The position numbers and the translations under genes are program-made. A DNA stretch of 64,000 nt from UBA6115 sp050953005 (GTDB taxonomy: Bacteria > Bacillota > Clostridia > Christensenellales > Aristaeellaceae), in assembly GCA_050953005.1 (NCBI GenBank), contig JBMNLV010000003.1, positions 124,001 to 188,000 on the forward strand. The letters run 5' to 3'. The stretch's first letter is position 1. The number at the start of each line of letters is the position of its first letter. Below the pieces are notes generated by a model. That model saw nothing but the letters and a program-made list of their open reading frames with translations. It ran no database searches and was not told the DNA's origin. This document shows positions 42,406-50,919 of this stretch, one piece after another.

Positions 42406-43179
42406 TTAAACCGTAAATATCCCAAGCAGCGCAGACAGCAGTTGATCTTGAATCGCATAAAGCGCCCTGGAAACCCATTTGCCTACGAAATCAGTGCTCA
42501 TCAGCAACACCATCAGCGCCAGGTGAGTCAGGCGAAAAGCCATGCCTGAGAGCCTGATCCTTCCCCTGAAGATCAGGTCGTTCACCACATGAAAACCATC
42601 CAGCGGCGGGATGGGCAACAGGTTGAAAAGGCCCATTCCGAGATTGACCAAGGCCAATTGAAACAAGAAACGCTGAACATGAAGCAGTCCCGGCGCTTTC
42701 AATGCCGGAGAGATCAGCGATTGATAATCCGGTAATAACTGTATCAAAAACCCTTCGCTTTGAAAGCTCAAAAAGTACTCCACGCCATAAATACTCAAAT
42801 ACATCGGTTTATACATCGCGCGGCTGAGCAGAATGGAAAGGATGGTGCAAAGCAAAAACAAGAGAAAATTCGTAGTCACCCCGGCGAGGGACACTTTCAG
42901 GTCGTCCCAGCGGCCATTGCGAAAATTTGCCGGGTTGACCGGTACCGGCTTGGCCCAGCCCACACCCATTAAAAACATGCTGATGGTGCCGATCGGATCC
43001 AGATGCTTCATCGGGTTAAGCGTCAGGCGCCCATAATCGCGCGCGGTAGTATCCCCGCAACGCAGGGCAACATAGCCGTGCGCCAGCTCATGCAAAGTCA
43101 GCGCCAGTAAAACAGCCGGCGCCCTGTAGAGCATAAATTGCAGGAAACCCCAGGGGTCCTGCTGAAGCCACTCAAGCAC
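42406..43179 (-). CDS. Site-2 protease-like M50 metallopeptidase
   Basis: 257 aa, multipass membrane protein. TLHELAHGYVAL contains HExxH within the first membrane segment and NLLPIPPLDGFHV contains the downstream Asp ligand; TTARDYGRLTLNPMKHLDPIG is typical of the YwhC/Rip3-like group. There is no CBS domain. Such enzymes cut membrane proteins within the bilayer. GTG at 43179 directly abuts the TPR gene stop. Association with scpAB is common in Firmicutes. Confidence 0.92.
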   Translation of the reverse strand: MLEWLQQDPWGFLQFMLYRAPAVLLALTLHELAHGYVALRCGDTTARDYGRLTLNPMKHLDPIGTISMFLMGVGWAKPVPVNPANFRNGRWDDLKVSLAGVTTNFLLFLLCTILSILLSRAMYKPMYLSIYGVEYFLSFQSEGFLIQLLPDYQSLISPALKAPGLLHVQRFLFQLALVNLGMGLFNLLPIPPLDGFHVVNDLIFRGRIRLSGMAFRLTHLALMVLLMSTDFVGKWVSRALYAIQDQLLSALLGIFTV

Positions 43180-43911
43180 TCAATCTTTCTCCGCAAGGTC
43201 TGCAGCCATGGCCGACAAACGATCATAGGCCTTCTGCGCCATGGCACGGTCGACATGATTCAGCGGGGAGAACTTGCCTTCCAGAGCGGTTTCCAGCTTC
43301 TCCATCGCCTCATTGATCCGTCCCGCTTCCTCATCGTATTTTGACAGAAAATACAGCGTATCGATCTGCCGCGGCTTAATCTCATGCGCCTTCTTGAAAT
43401 ACTCGTAAGCGGTGTCCTTATCCCCCAGCAGACGGTAGTAGGTCTGGCCCAGGTTATCCAGCGTGATGGCATCGTCCTCATCGTATTCCAGCGCTTCCAT
43501 GTTATAATCCAGCGCCTTTTGCGCATCGCCGGTCTCAATATATAAAAAACCCAGCGCTTCATATGTCAGGCTGTTGGGTCCTTTGTTATGAGATGCCTCA
43601 AGGGTGGAGATAGCTCTGTCCAGTTCACCCAGCTTCCATACGGCAATCGCGTAGTTCATCAGCAGCTGCTGACGCTTCTCAGCGCTGAGATCCGGGGCTT
43701 TCTGGGCCTTGACCAACACCTCGCGCACCCGGCGAAAATCCTCTTCAACAGTCGCATTTCGCAGCAACAGCACACTGTAAGGCAGCATATAACTGGCCTG
43801 GACAACGCCATTGTCATACAGCTGTGCATACATTGCCAGCGCTTCATCCTGCTGCCCGCGCTGGTGCTTTAGCAAAGCTGCCCTGATATTCAAACGATCC
43901 CTAAATTTCAT
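43180..43911 (-). CDS. TPR-repeat protein
   Basis: 243 aa of helical repeats; at least four TPR units are visible, for example SLTYEALGFLYIETGDAQKALDYNMEALEYD and ITLDNLGQTYYRLLGDKDTAYEYFKKAHEIKP. No signal peptide, so probably a cytoplasmic scaffold. It lies between yprB (4-bp overlap) and the M50 peptidase (no gap). Binding partner unknown. Confidence 0.82.
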   Translation of the reverse strand: MKFRDRLNIRAALLKHQRGQQDEALAMYAQLYDNGVVQASYMLPYSVLLLRNATVEEDFRRVREVLVKAQKAPDLSAEKRQQLLMNYAIAVWKLGELDRAISTLEASHNKGPNSLTYEALGFLYIETGDAQKALDYNMEALEYDEDDAITLDNLGQTYYRLLGDKDTAYEYFKKAHEIKPRQIDTLYFLSKYDEEAGRINEAMEKLETALEGKFSPLNHVDRAMAQKAYDRLSAMAADLAEKD

Positions 43912-45044
43912 CGCGTCTTCTCAACCTTTCTCATCAAGCGCAGACTGCGCCGTTCCAAGTCCTGAAAATCCGGGTCTTTTGAAGCGTCACAACCAAGGCG
44001 CTGCGAACAATATAGCATGCCCTGCCTTGTGATTTCAAGCGCGCGCTGCGGATCGCGGAAGCGGTGTTCGTAAATCTTGGCCAGGCTGATGAAGACTCTG
44101 GCACTCACACCGCCTGACTGCCTCAGCACCTCAAACGTCTCAACAGCTTCCCGATCCATGCGCTGCCTTCGATACATCTCAGCCATGCGAAGCCGCGCCA
44201 GATCGCGGACAGTTTTGTCCGAACAGGCTTTGTAGCAGGTAATAGCGCGGTCCGGCTGCCCCATGCGTTCAAAGGCCCTGCCCAGGCTGAAGATGTCCTG
44301 ATGATGAACGCTGTCCAGCGGGTTTGCGCACAAAGCAGCTATGTGCAAGTATAAACGTACCAAGGTTATAATGTCCTGGTGGTTGTGTCTTAGTATATCA
44401 TTGAGCAGATTTTCATCGCGGGTCTTCAGGTATTCAAAATAGCGCGCGGGTACCTGGGCGCCGGGCAGGTCATCCTCCCGGATATGATTGAACACCATTT
44501 CTTCCATTCGTGTCAGGGGACAACGGCCCAAACGCAGCTTAAACACCCGCCGCGCCACATGCAGCAAGTCCAGGTGCGGCCGCAGGCCCAGATCCTCCTC
44601 AATACGGTTCATGACAAGACGCCCCTGCAACAAGGGCAAATCAAAGCTGGAGCCATTGTAGCTGACCAGGCAACGGCTGGTCAGCACCTGATTCAGAAAA
44701 GCTTCCAGCAGCTGCGCCTCCTGGGGATAGTCACGCATCAATACCTGGGTAATCTCCAGTTCCTGTCCGTCAATACGACCGTAGCCAATTAAAAAAGCCA
44801 CCGTCCCCGCCCCACGGGGCAGCCCGGTGGTTTCGGTATCAAAAAACAACAGTTCCCCCGGTGAAAAAGCATCCCGGATTACACCGTTGCTCATCCATGC
44901 AAGGATATGCGCGCCAAAGGCAGCTCCATACACTACCCCCAGCGGAATACGTCGGGAAATCACCATGAGTTCTGAAGGTATCTCCTCAACCTCCCGCCTA
45001 GCGATGGGCTGCGCACGTTTGAGCCGCTCATATAAGGAGGCCAT
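43908..45044 (-). CDS. YprB-like exonuclease domain protein with TPR
   Basis: About 378 aa. Residues ~65-230 form an RNase H-like DEDD domain: FFDTETTGLPRGAGTVAFLIGYG and SYNGSSFDLPLLQGR, with a later HNHQDIITLVRLY that fits the last acidic position. The C-terminal ~120 residues are TPR-like helices (LGRAFERMGQPDRAITCYKACSD). YprB proteins are predicted 3'-5' nucleases of unknown substrate. ATG 45044 overlaps the VanY stop (ATGA). Confidence 0.85.
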   Translation of the reverse strand: MASLYERLKRAQPIARREVEEIPSELMVISRRIPLGVVYGAAFGAHILAWMSNGVIRDAFSPGELLFFDTETTGLPRGAGTVAFLIGYGRIDGQELEITQVLMRDYPQEAQLLEAFLNQVLTSRCLVSYNGSSFDLPLLQGRLVMNRIEEDLGLRPHLDLLHVARRVFKLRLGRCPLTRMEEMVFNHIREDDLPGAQVPARYFEYLKTRDENLLNDILRHNHQDIITLVRLYLHIAALCANPLDSVHHQDIFSLGRAFERMGQPDRAITCYKACSDKTVRDLARLRMAEMYRRQRMDREAVETFEVLRQSGGVSARVFISLAKIYEHRFRDPQRALEITRQGMLYCSQRLGCDASKDPDFQDLERRSLRLMRKVEKTR

Positions 45045-45991
45045 CACGGATCGACTGCCAGGCTGTCCAGGCTGACTTCCTCATCCATATCCACCCAGGG
45101 AGCGGCTGTCGGCCTGGGTGTCGGATAAGCATACCACAGCGCCTGCTCATAGGTTTGCCCATCGCGCAGATAAGGCGCGGTTGCCTGACGCAAAACCTCA
45201 TCCCGCTGTGACACCTCAGCCATTGCCAAAGCGTCAAGTGCCGGGGGCACCCTCCCCTGCAGCATTTCGCCAATCAAGCCGGCCAGCAGCACATGGCTGC
45301 CGCCTGTAAGCACATACTCCGGCAGCATCGCAGCCTGCTCAACATAGCTTTCCAGGGGAATATCCAGCATATACATAGCGGTCGCGTGAGCGATACCTAC
45401 ATAGCGAAAGTGCCAAGGCTCATCGCTGATGCCGGTAACAGCGCTCCATTCGCGTTTGTAACGCAGGATGAAGCCAAAGCGATGGGCATTGGCACCTGCC
45501 CACTGCCCCTCCTGCGTCTGGCCAAAAGCTTGGCTAAGATTCAAATGGGAGGGCGCTTGTATATCGATCGCCAAGCCCAGCTGGTGCTCGCTGGTGCCAG
45601 CTGGCGCCACGCGGCGCAAAGCCTTCTGGCGGCCGCCAACCTCTTCTACCTTGGCATTGAACAGGATTTGCTGGATACCATAGCTGCGATAACCGGAGAC
45701 GGCATACAAGGTATAACCCGCCTCAAAGCGCGCAGTCTCAAACATCCGCTCAAGCGCCTGAGCAGCTTCCTCCCGCAGGTAAATCTTCTCCTGGAGACTG
45801 GCTTTTCGGGTTTCCACCCTGGGCAAGACCAGATCCCCGGGTTCATAGGTCTTTGAAATTCTGTTATCCCGGTTGACCAGCATCAGCATGCCTTGCGTTC
45901 CCAAAATCCCGGCAGGTTCCATGTCCTCCGAAACAGCCGGAGCCGCCATCAGGAAGCAGCATATGACAATCAGCAAGCTTAATTTGCGCAC
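45044..45991 (-). CDS. VanY-type D-alanyl-D-alanine carboxypeptidase, copy 1
   Basis: 315 aa with a Sec signal (LLIVICCFLMAAPAVS). The LAS metallopeptidase motifs are intact: SEHQLGLAIDI (zinc His and Asp) and DEPWHFRYVG (Glu base and zinc His), with VSGYRSYGIQQILF before them. It trims D-Ala from peptidoglycan stem peptides outside the cell. The longest of three neighbours, it has ~90 extra C-terminal residues ending in a Pro-rich acidic tail. Confidence 0.92.
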   Translation of the reverse strand: MRKLSLLIVICCFLMAAPAVSEDMEPAGILGTQGMLMLVNRDNRISKTYEPGDLVLPRVETRKASLQEKIYLREEAAQALERMFETARFEAGYTLYAVSGYRSYGIQQILFNAKVEEVGGRQKALRRVAPAGTSEHQLGLAIDIQAPSHLNLSQAFGQTQEGQWAGANAHRFGFILRYKREWSAVTGISDEPWHFRYVGIAHATAMYMLDIPLESYVEQAAMLPEYVLTGGSHVLLAGLIGEMLQGRVPPALDALAMAEVSQRDEVLRQATAPYLRDGQTYEQALWYAYPTPRPTAAPWVDMDEEVSLDSLAVDP

Positions 45992-46000
45992 CGTTTCACC

Positions 46001-46816
46001 TCAAGGAAAATCAAAGGAGACTTCGCTGTCCCCATCAGCACCGCATTCATCCAGCAATATAACAGGCGGCGGCGCATTCAGGGAACGCACCAACGCCTGG
46101 AAGTCACCGCCGGCAGCTTCATACGCAGCAATGGCCTCACGGGCCTGTATCTCAAATTCCTCAAGAGACAAACGATTCTCCATGATATAGGCAGCAGCCT
46201 GCAGTCCCACGTAGCGCAAGTGCCAGGGCTCGTAGATAATTTTGGTAATCTCCTGCTTTTCCGGCAGGTAACGGATGATAAAACCAAAGCGCGCGCAGTT
46301 GGCTTCCAGCCACTTGGCCTCCGCGGTCTCGCCAAAGGCCGGGGTCATTCCTTCGCGGTTTGCCCACTCACGGTTGAGCACATCCACTCCCAGACCGGTT
46401 TGGTGATCGCTGGTGCCGGGTTTTGCCACCACGCCGTCATCCTTACCGTATTTTTCCAGGCGGTTGTAATACATTGTGCGCTGGGTCTGGTAGCTGCGAT
46501 AGGAGCTTTTCACATACAGCTCATAGCCTTCATTCTGCGCCTGCTCAAACAAGTCCTCCAGCGCCAGAGCAGCCTCTTTTCGCAACTTGTGCGGGCCGCT
46601 GACCGAGCGCAGGGACAGCCTGACCAAATTGTAGGGCACAAAATCACCCGGCAATTCGGCATCCTGGCTGACAAGGGTCAGATAGCCGCTCTTGTTCTCC
46701 AACAGGTTAGCAGGCAGCGGAAAGATCCATTCAGGCTGCTGCGCGGCCAGGGCAGTCAAGCACATCAACGCAAGCAGCGCGGCCATCAGGGTAATTTTAC
46801 TGCGTGAGGTTCGCAT
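46001..46816 (-). CDS. VanY-type D-alanyl-D-alanine carboxypeptidase, copy 2
   Basis: About 271 aa with a signal peptide (ITLMAALLALMCLTALAAQ). SDHQTGLGVDVLN and YEPWHLRYVG are the zinc and catalytic motifs; KSSYRSYQTQRTMYY matches the family. ATG 46816 is chosen because GGAGAA lies 4 bp upstream and the signal peptide then has normal length. It lies between copies 1 (9-bp gap) and 3 (20-bp overlap). It is the most divergent of the three in the catalytic loops. Confidence 0.92.
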   Translation of the reverse strand: MRTSRSKITLMAALLALMCLTALAAQQPEWIFPLPANLLENKSGYLTLVSQDAELPGDFVPYNLVRLSLRSVSGPHKLRKEAALALEDLFEQAQNEGYELYVKSSYRSYQTQRTMYYNRLEKYGKDDGVVAKPGTSDHQTGLGVDVLNREWANREGMTPAFGETAEAKWLEANCARFGFIIRYLPEKQEITKIIYEPWHLRYVGLQAAAYIMENRLSLEEFEIQAREAIAAYEAAGGDFQALVRSLNAPPPVILLDECGADGDSEVSFDFP

Positions 46817-47477
46817 ACACTTCTCCAAACATCATTTGTAACATGTGATCCACATAGGTTTCCAGCGGAATATCCATTGCATAGATGACAGCGGCGTGTT
46901 CGACGCCCACATAGCGAATGTGCCAGGGCTCGTCGGCATAACCGGTAATGTCTGTCCACCTGTCCTGATAACGTAAGATAAAGCCGTATTCATGCGCATG
47001 CCTTGCCACCCATTCGCCTTCCTTTGAACGCCCGAAAGACATGTTCAGATTGGTATTGCTGCGCCTTCCCACATCCATCGCCAGCCCCAGCTGGTGCTCG
47101 CTTGCGCCCGGTGGCGCTACCAGAAGCTCAGCCTTGGCCACGCTGCCGGCAGATTTGATCTTGCGCTGGTAAATAATGCGCTGGGTTTCATAGCTGCGAA
47201 AGCCGGAAACCGCCACCAGGCGCATCCCTTCCCGCGCTGCCGCTTCAAACATTTCCTCCAGCTTGCCGGCAGCCTCCCGCCGCATCATCACCTCACTGCT
47301 TGCACGACGCACATCAGGCCGCACCAGGTCATCGGGCTGATAGTGCGAAGTCAAGCGATAGGTACGGTTGACCAGATACAGGGAACCGCCCAAGCTGGTC
47401 TGGTCCACCAAGCTTTCTACCGACCCGCCTGCCAGTGACAGACAAAGCATTACAATGGCCAACGCCTGTCGGATCAT
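46797..47477 (-). CDS. VanY-type D-alanyl-D-alanine carboxypeptidase, copy 3
   Basis: 226 aa, the shortest copy, with a signal peptide (LAIVMLCLSLAGGSV). SEHQLGLAMDVG and DEPWHIRYVGVEH give the zinc and catalytic residues; VSGFRSYETQRIIYQ precedes them. It overlaps hflX upstream by 4 bp and copy 2 downstream by 20 bp. It resembles copy 1 more closely than copy 2 around the active site. Confidence 0.92.
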   Translation of the reverse strand: MIRQALAIVMLCLSLAGGSVESLVDQTSLGGSLYLVNRTYRLTSHYQPDDLVRPDVRRASSEVMMRREAAGKLEEMFEAAAREGMRLVAVSGFRSYETQRIIYQRKIKSAGSVAKAELLVAPPGASEHQLGLAMDVGRRSNTNLNMSFGRSKEGEWVARHAHEYGFILRYQDRWTDITGYADEPWHIRYVGVEHAAVIYAMDIPLETYVDHMLQMMFGEVYANLTQ

Positions 47478-49255
47478 GGCTGTTCATCCTCAAACAGTTC
47501 GGGAAACTGCGCCATAAAGCGCGCCAAAACCGTGCGGGTCATTCTCACCCGCATCCGGGTGCCGTTTTCCTCATGAGCCTGCAAAAGCACCCTGCCCAGC
47601 CGATGGATCTCAGCATGGGCCTGATAGGAATGAAAAGGAACGAATATCTCGGCAACCTGTTCACGCTCGCGCAATATCTTCGTGATGGCTGACAGCAATT
47701 CCTCCATACCCTCACCTGTTTTAGCGGAAGTCCGGATGGTGCCCGGAGGCAATACCCGATAATCCGGCAGCGCTTGATCCCACTTGTTGTACACCTCAAT
47801 ACGCGGCTGCTCACTGGCACCCAGGCTGGACAGCACCTCCTCCACAGCCTGTCGCTGGACCTCGGCATGGGGGCTGGAAGCGTCTGAGACAATCACCAAC
47901 ACGTCAGCATCCATGGCTTCATCCAGCGTGGAACGGAAAGCCTCCACCAGGTCGGTTGGCAGCTTGGAAATAAAACCAACAGAGTCCGTCAGCAAAAACT
48001 CGTCCCCCTCCTTGAGGGAAATTCGCCGGGAAACTGTATCCAGCGTAGCAAACAGTTGGTCCTTGACCAGCACGGCCGAGCCCGCCAATCGGTTCAGGAG
48101 GGTGGATTTCCCGGTGTTGGTATAGCCTACCAGCGCGACAGAGGGGATCTGGCTGCTGTCACGGTTCTTTCGCCGCACAGCGCGCTGGCGTTCCAGCTCC
48201 TTCAGCTCGCCCCGCAGCTGCTGGATGCGCCCGCGGATAAACCTGCGGTCCATTTCCAGCTTGCTCTCGCCCGGACCACGGGTGCCAATACCCCCGGCCA
48301 GGCGTGAAAGCGCGCTACGCGCGCCGATCAGATGCCTGGAACGGTAGTTTAATTGCGCCAGGCTAACTTGCAGTTTGCCCTCGGCAGTGGTGGCGCGCTG
48401 CGCAAAAATATCCAAAATCAACGTAGTGCGATCAATGACGCGCAATCCCAACGCCTCCTCCAGGCGGTTGGACTGCGTCCCTGAAAGCTCATCATCCACA
48501 ATAATCAAACTGGCTTCCTTTGCCTGAGCGTCCAAAGCTATCTCCTCCGCCTTGCCTGAGCCGATGTAGGTAGCGGGATCAGGGCGGGTCTTCGATTGCA
48601 GCGCAGTGCCTACGACCAATGCACCGGCCGAATCAGCAAGCGCAATAAGTTCATCCAAGGATTCACGGCTATCTGTGCTGATAAGGTAAGCGCGCTCCAG
48701 CTGTTCTTCAGTCGCAGTATCCCGCGCAACAATAAGCCGGTCATTCTGGTTGATGGTAAACATCAATTGCGGATGCGCCAGGTGTACCAGCGGAATTGCA
48801 CTCACGGGACCGGCGCTGAGCACGCCTGATTCATCCGGAGCCAGAAAGGACACGGTCGCTCCGGTCAGCGCACCCGTCTCATCCACGCCCAGGGCACACA
48901 TGGCGTCCATGCGCATGCTGACCAGGGCGGCGATGTCCACATCTGACAATCCGGGATCCCCATTGGGATGGGTATGTACACAGCGCACCCGGCTCAAGCG
49001 TTGTTCGCTGCGCCGCAGACCGTAATCCTCCAGTTGGACGCGGTCGCCCTGACCAAGGGACACATTCAGAACCTGGCCGTTCCTGGCGATATATACCACA
49101 ATTTCCCTGCGTGTCATCGCAGTCAGCCGGCCGAGCTGGTGAGCCAGCGGCTCAGGCAAAAATTCCGAAGGATCAACCGCTGCTTCATACAGCGCCAACA
49201 ATTCCTGCTGCACGCTGTCGCGGATGCCTGACAGGTTTCCGGTTAATTTGGACAT
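47474..49255 (-). CDS. hflX: GTPase HflX with an N-terminal JAMM-like domain
   Basis: 593 aa against ~420 for ordinary HflX. The C-terminal ~420 residues are HflX: KAEEIALDAQAKEASLIIVDDELSGTQSNRLEEAL, GTRGPGESKLEMDRR, G1 GYTNTGKST, DSVGFISKLP and YNKWD. HflX splits stalled or stressed ribosomes. The N-terminal ~180 residues hold E51, H94-T-H96-P and S104-x-x-D107, the exact H-x-H-x7-S-x2-D pattern of JAMM/RadC-type metalloproteins. All in one frame with no internal start. 10 bp downstream of iscU. Confidence 0.93.
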   Translation of the reverse strand: MSKLTGNLSGIRDSVQQELLALYEAAVDPSEFLPEPLAHQLGRLTAMTRREIVVYIARNGQVLNVSLGQGDRVQLEDYGLRRSEQRLSRVRCVHTHPNGDPGLSDVDIAALVSMRMDAMCALGVDETGALTGATVSFLAPDESGVLSAGPVSAIPLVHLAHPQLMFTINQNDRLIVARDTATEEQLERAYLISTDSRESLDELIALADSAGALVVGTALQSKTRPDPATYIGSGKAEEIALDAQAKEASLIIVDDELSGTQSNRLEEALGLRVIDRTTLILDIFAQRATTAEGKLQVSLAQLNYRSRHLIGARSALSRLAGGIGTRGPGESKLEMDRRFIRGRIQQLRGELKELERQRAVRRKNRDSSQIPSVALVGYTNTGKSTLLNRLAGSAVLVKDQLFATLDTVSRRISLKEGDEFLLTDSVGFISKLPTDLVEAFRSTLDEAMDADVLVIVSDASSPHAEVQRQAVEEVLSSLGASEQPRIEVYNKWDQALPDYRVLPPGTIRTSAKTGEGMEELLSAITKILREREQVAEIFVPFHSYQAHAEIHRLGRVLLQAHEENGTRMRVRMTRTVLARFMAQFPELFEDEQP

Positions 49256-49264
49256 GAGCTCTCC

Positions 49265-49639
49265 TTAACGGTCTTCCTGCCTTTTTTGATAATCAGCAAT
49301 CGCCGCGCGAACAGCCTCCTCCGCCAGCACTGAGCAGTGTATTTTGGCCGGTGGCAAGCCATCCAGCGCCTGGGCGACCGCCTTGTTGGTCAGCTGCAGC
49401 GCCTCCTCCAAAGTTTTTCCCTTGATCATCTCCGTTGCCATGGAGCTGGTAGCAATCGCAGCGCCGCAGCCAAAGGTGCGGAAGCGCGCGTCAAGGATGA
49501 TACCATCTTCAACACGGATATACATCTTCATGATGTCCCCGCACCTGGCGTTCCCAACCTGTCCGATGCCGTTGGCGTTCTCCAGGGTGCCCACGTTGCG
49601 TGGATTGGTGAAATGATCCATCACCTTCTCAGAATACAT
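49265..49639 (-). CDS. iscU: Fe-S cluster scaffold protein, IscU/NifU N-terminal type
   Basis: 124 aa. The three cluster-binding cysteines are seen in GNARCGDIMK, RTFGCGAAIATSS and KIHCSVLAEEAV. It begins MYSEKVMDHFTNPRNVG, the typical start; ATG 49639 with AAGGAG upstream is chosen over longer in-frame codons. It overlaps the iscS end by 11 bp, so the desulfurase and scaffold are made together. Confidence 0.95.
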   Translation of the reverse strand: MYSEKVMDHFTNPRNVGTLENANGIGQVGNARCGDIMKMYIRVEDGIILDARFRTFGCGAAIATSSMATEMIKGKTLEEALQLTNKAVAQALDGLPPAKIHCSVLAEEAVRAAIADYQKRQEDR

Positions 49640-50807
49640 CGGCTTCTCCTTCATCATACAGCGGCGACATTTCCCGCAGTTTGCGCACAACCTCTCTCAA
49701 AACACGCAAAACCTCATCAATCTCTGCCCTGGTGGTCCTCTTCGACAGGCTCAGCCGCAGGCTGCCATGGGCAATTTCGTGCGGCAGGCCGATAGCCGAC
49801 AGCACATGGGAGGGATTCAGCGACCCGGAGGTGCACGCTGAACCGGAGGATGCGGCAATACCCGCCAGATCCAGCCGCAGCAGCAAGGCTTCCCCCTCAA
49901 CATAACGAAAGGATATGTTGACATTGTTTGGCAGGCGGTGCACTGGATCGCCGTTGAGGCGCACCTGAGGAATGTCCGCAAGGATGCCCGCTATCAGTAT
50001 ATCCCGCAGCGCAGTGACAGCCTGCGACTTGCCCTCAATATCCCGGCATGCCAATTCTATTGCTTTGCCCAGCCCCACGATACCGGGCAGGTTTTCTGTA
50101 CCGGCGCGGCGGTTTCGCTCCTGCGCGCCGCCATGCAGCAGGGGTTCCAGCTGCACGCCTTTTTTGACATACAGCGCTCCAACACCCTTGGGGCCGTGAA
50201 ATTTATGCGCGGACAGCGACAGTAAATCCACTTGCCATTCCTGCACATCCACAGGGACAGCCCCCACAGCCTGAACTGCATCGGTATGAAAGAGAACACC
50301 GCGCTCTTTGGTAATCTGTCCGATTTGCGCAATAGGCTGCAAGGTGCCAATCTCGTTATTGGCTGCCATGACGCTTACTAAAATGGTATCATCTCGTATC
50401 GCAGCGCGGATATTCTCCGGATTGACGCGGCCAAATTCATTCACCGGTACATAGGTCACGGAAAACCCTTGCTTTTCAAGCGCCTGAAGCGTGTGAAGCA
50501 CCGCGTGGTGCTCAATCGCGGTGGAGATAATATGCCGCCCCTTGCTTTGATGCGCCCATGCAACGCCTTTGATGGCCCAGTTGTCACTTTCTGTGCCGGA
50601 ACCGGTGAAAAATATCTCTGATGCCGAGCAGTTAAGCGCCCGGGCCACCTGGCGCCGCGCTTCCTCAACCGCCTTTCGGGCCTCCCGCCCGGTCTCATAG
50701 ATGCCGGATGCGTTGCCATATTGTTCGCGCAGCCAGGGCAGCATTTGCTCTATCACCATTTCATCAATCGGCGTGGTTGCCGCGTTGTCCAAATAAATCC
50801 GGTTCAA
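49629..50807 (-). CDS. iscS: Cysteine desulfurase, IscS/NifS type
   Basis: 392 aa PLP enzyme. IYLDNAATTPID starts the protein; the PLP lysine is in SLSAHKFHGPKGVGALYV and the persulfide cysteine in SSGSACTSGSLNPSHVL. It supplies sulfur to the IscU scaffold encoded next. Likely start of the iscS-iscU-hflX-vanY run; 112 bp of non-coding DNA separate it from recG upstream. No IscR-type regulator is seen here. Confidence 0.96.
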   Translation of the reverse strand: MNRIYLDNAATTPIDEMVIEQMLPWLREQYGNASGIYETGREARKAVEEARRQVARALNCSASEIFFTGSGTESDNWAIKGVAWAHQSKGRHIISTAIEHHAVLHTLQALEKQGFSVTYVPVNEFGRVNPENIRAAIRDDTILVSVMAANNEIGTLQPIAQIGQITKERGVLFHTDAVQAVGAVPVDVQEWQVDLLSLSAHKFHGPKGVGALYVKKGVQLEPLLHGGAQERNRRAGTENLPGIVGLGKAIELACRDIEGKSQAVTALRDILIAGILADIPQVRLNGDPVHRLPNNVNISFRYVEGEALLLRLDLAGIAASSGSACTSGSLNPSHVLSAIGLPHEIAHGSLRLSLSKRTTRAEIDEVLRVLREVVRKLREMSPLYDEGEADVF

Positions 50808-50919
50808 TCCGATCCTCCTGTCAAGGCCAGAATACAGTGCGCTGCCCTCACCGTCCTGCGGTCAACACGCTGTACACGCAACATTAACATTGAAAGAGTA
50901 ACAACGCTTACAGGCTTTG

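Noticed and set aside
47474..49255. HflX extension as a separate upstream gene fused by a missed stop
   Set aside because: The reading frame is continuous, with no internal ribosome site and start at the HflX boundary, so a single fused protein is the simpler reading.
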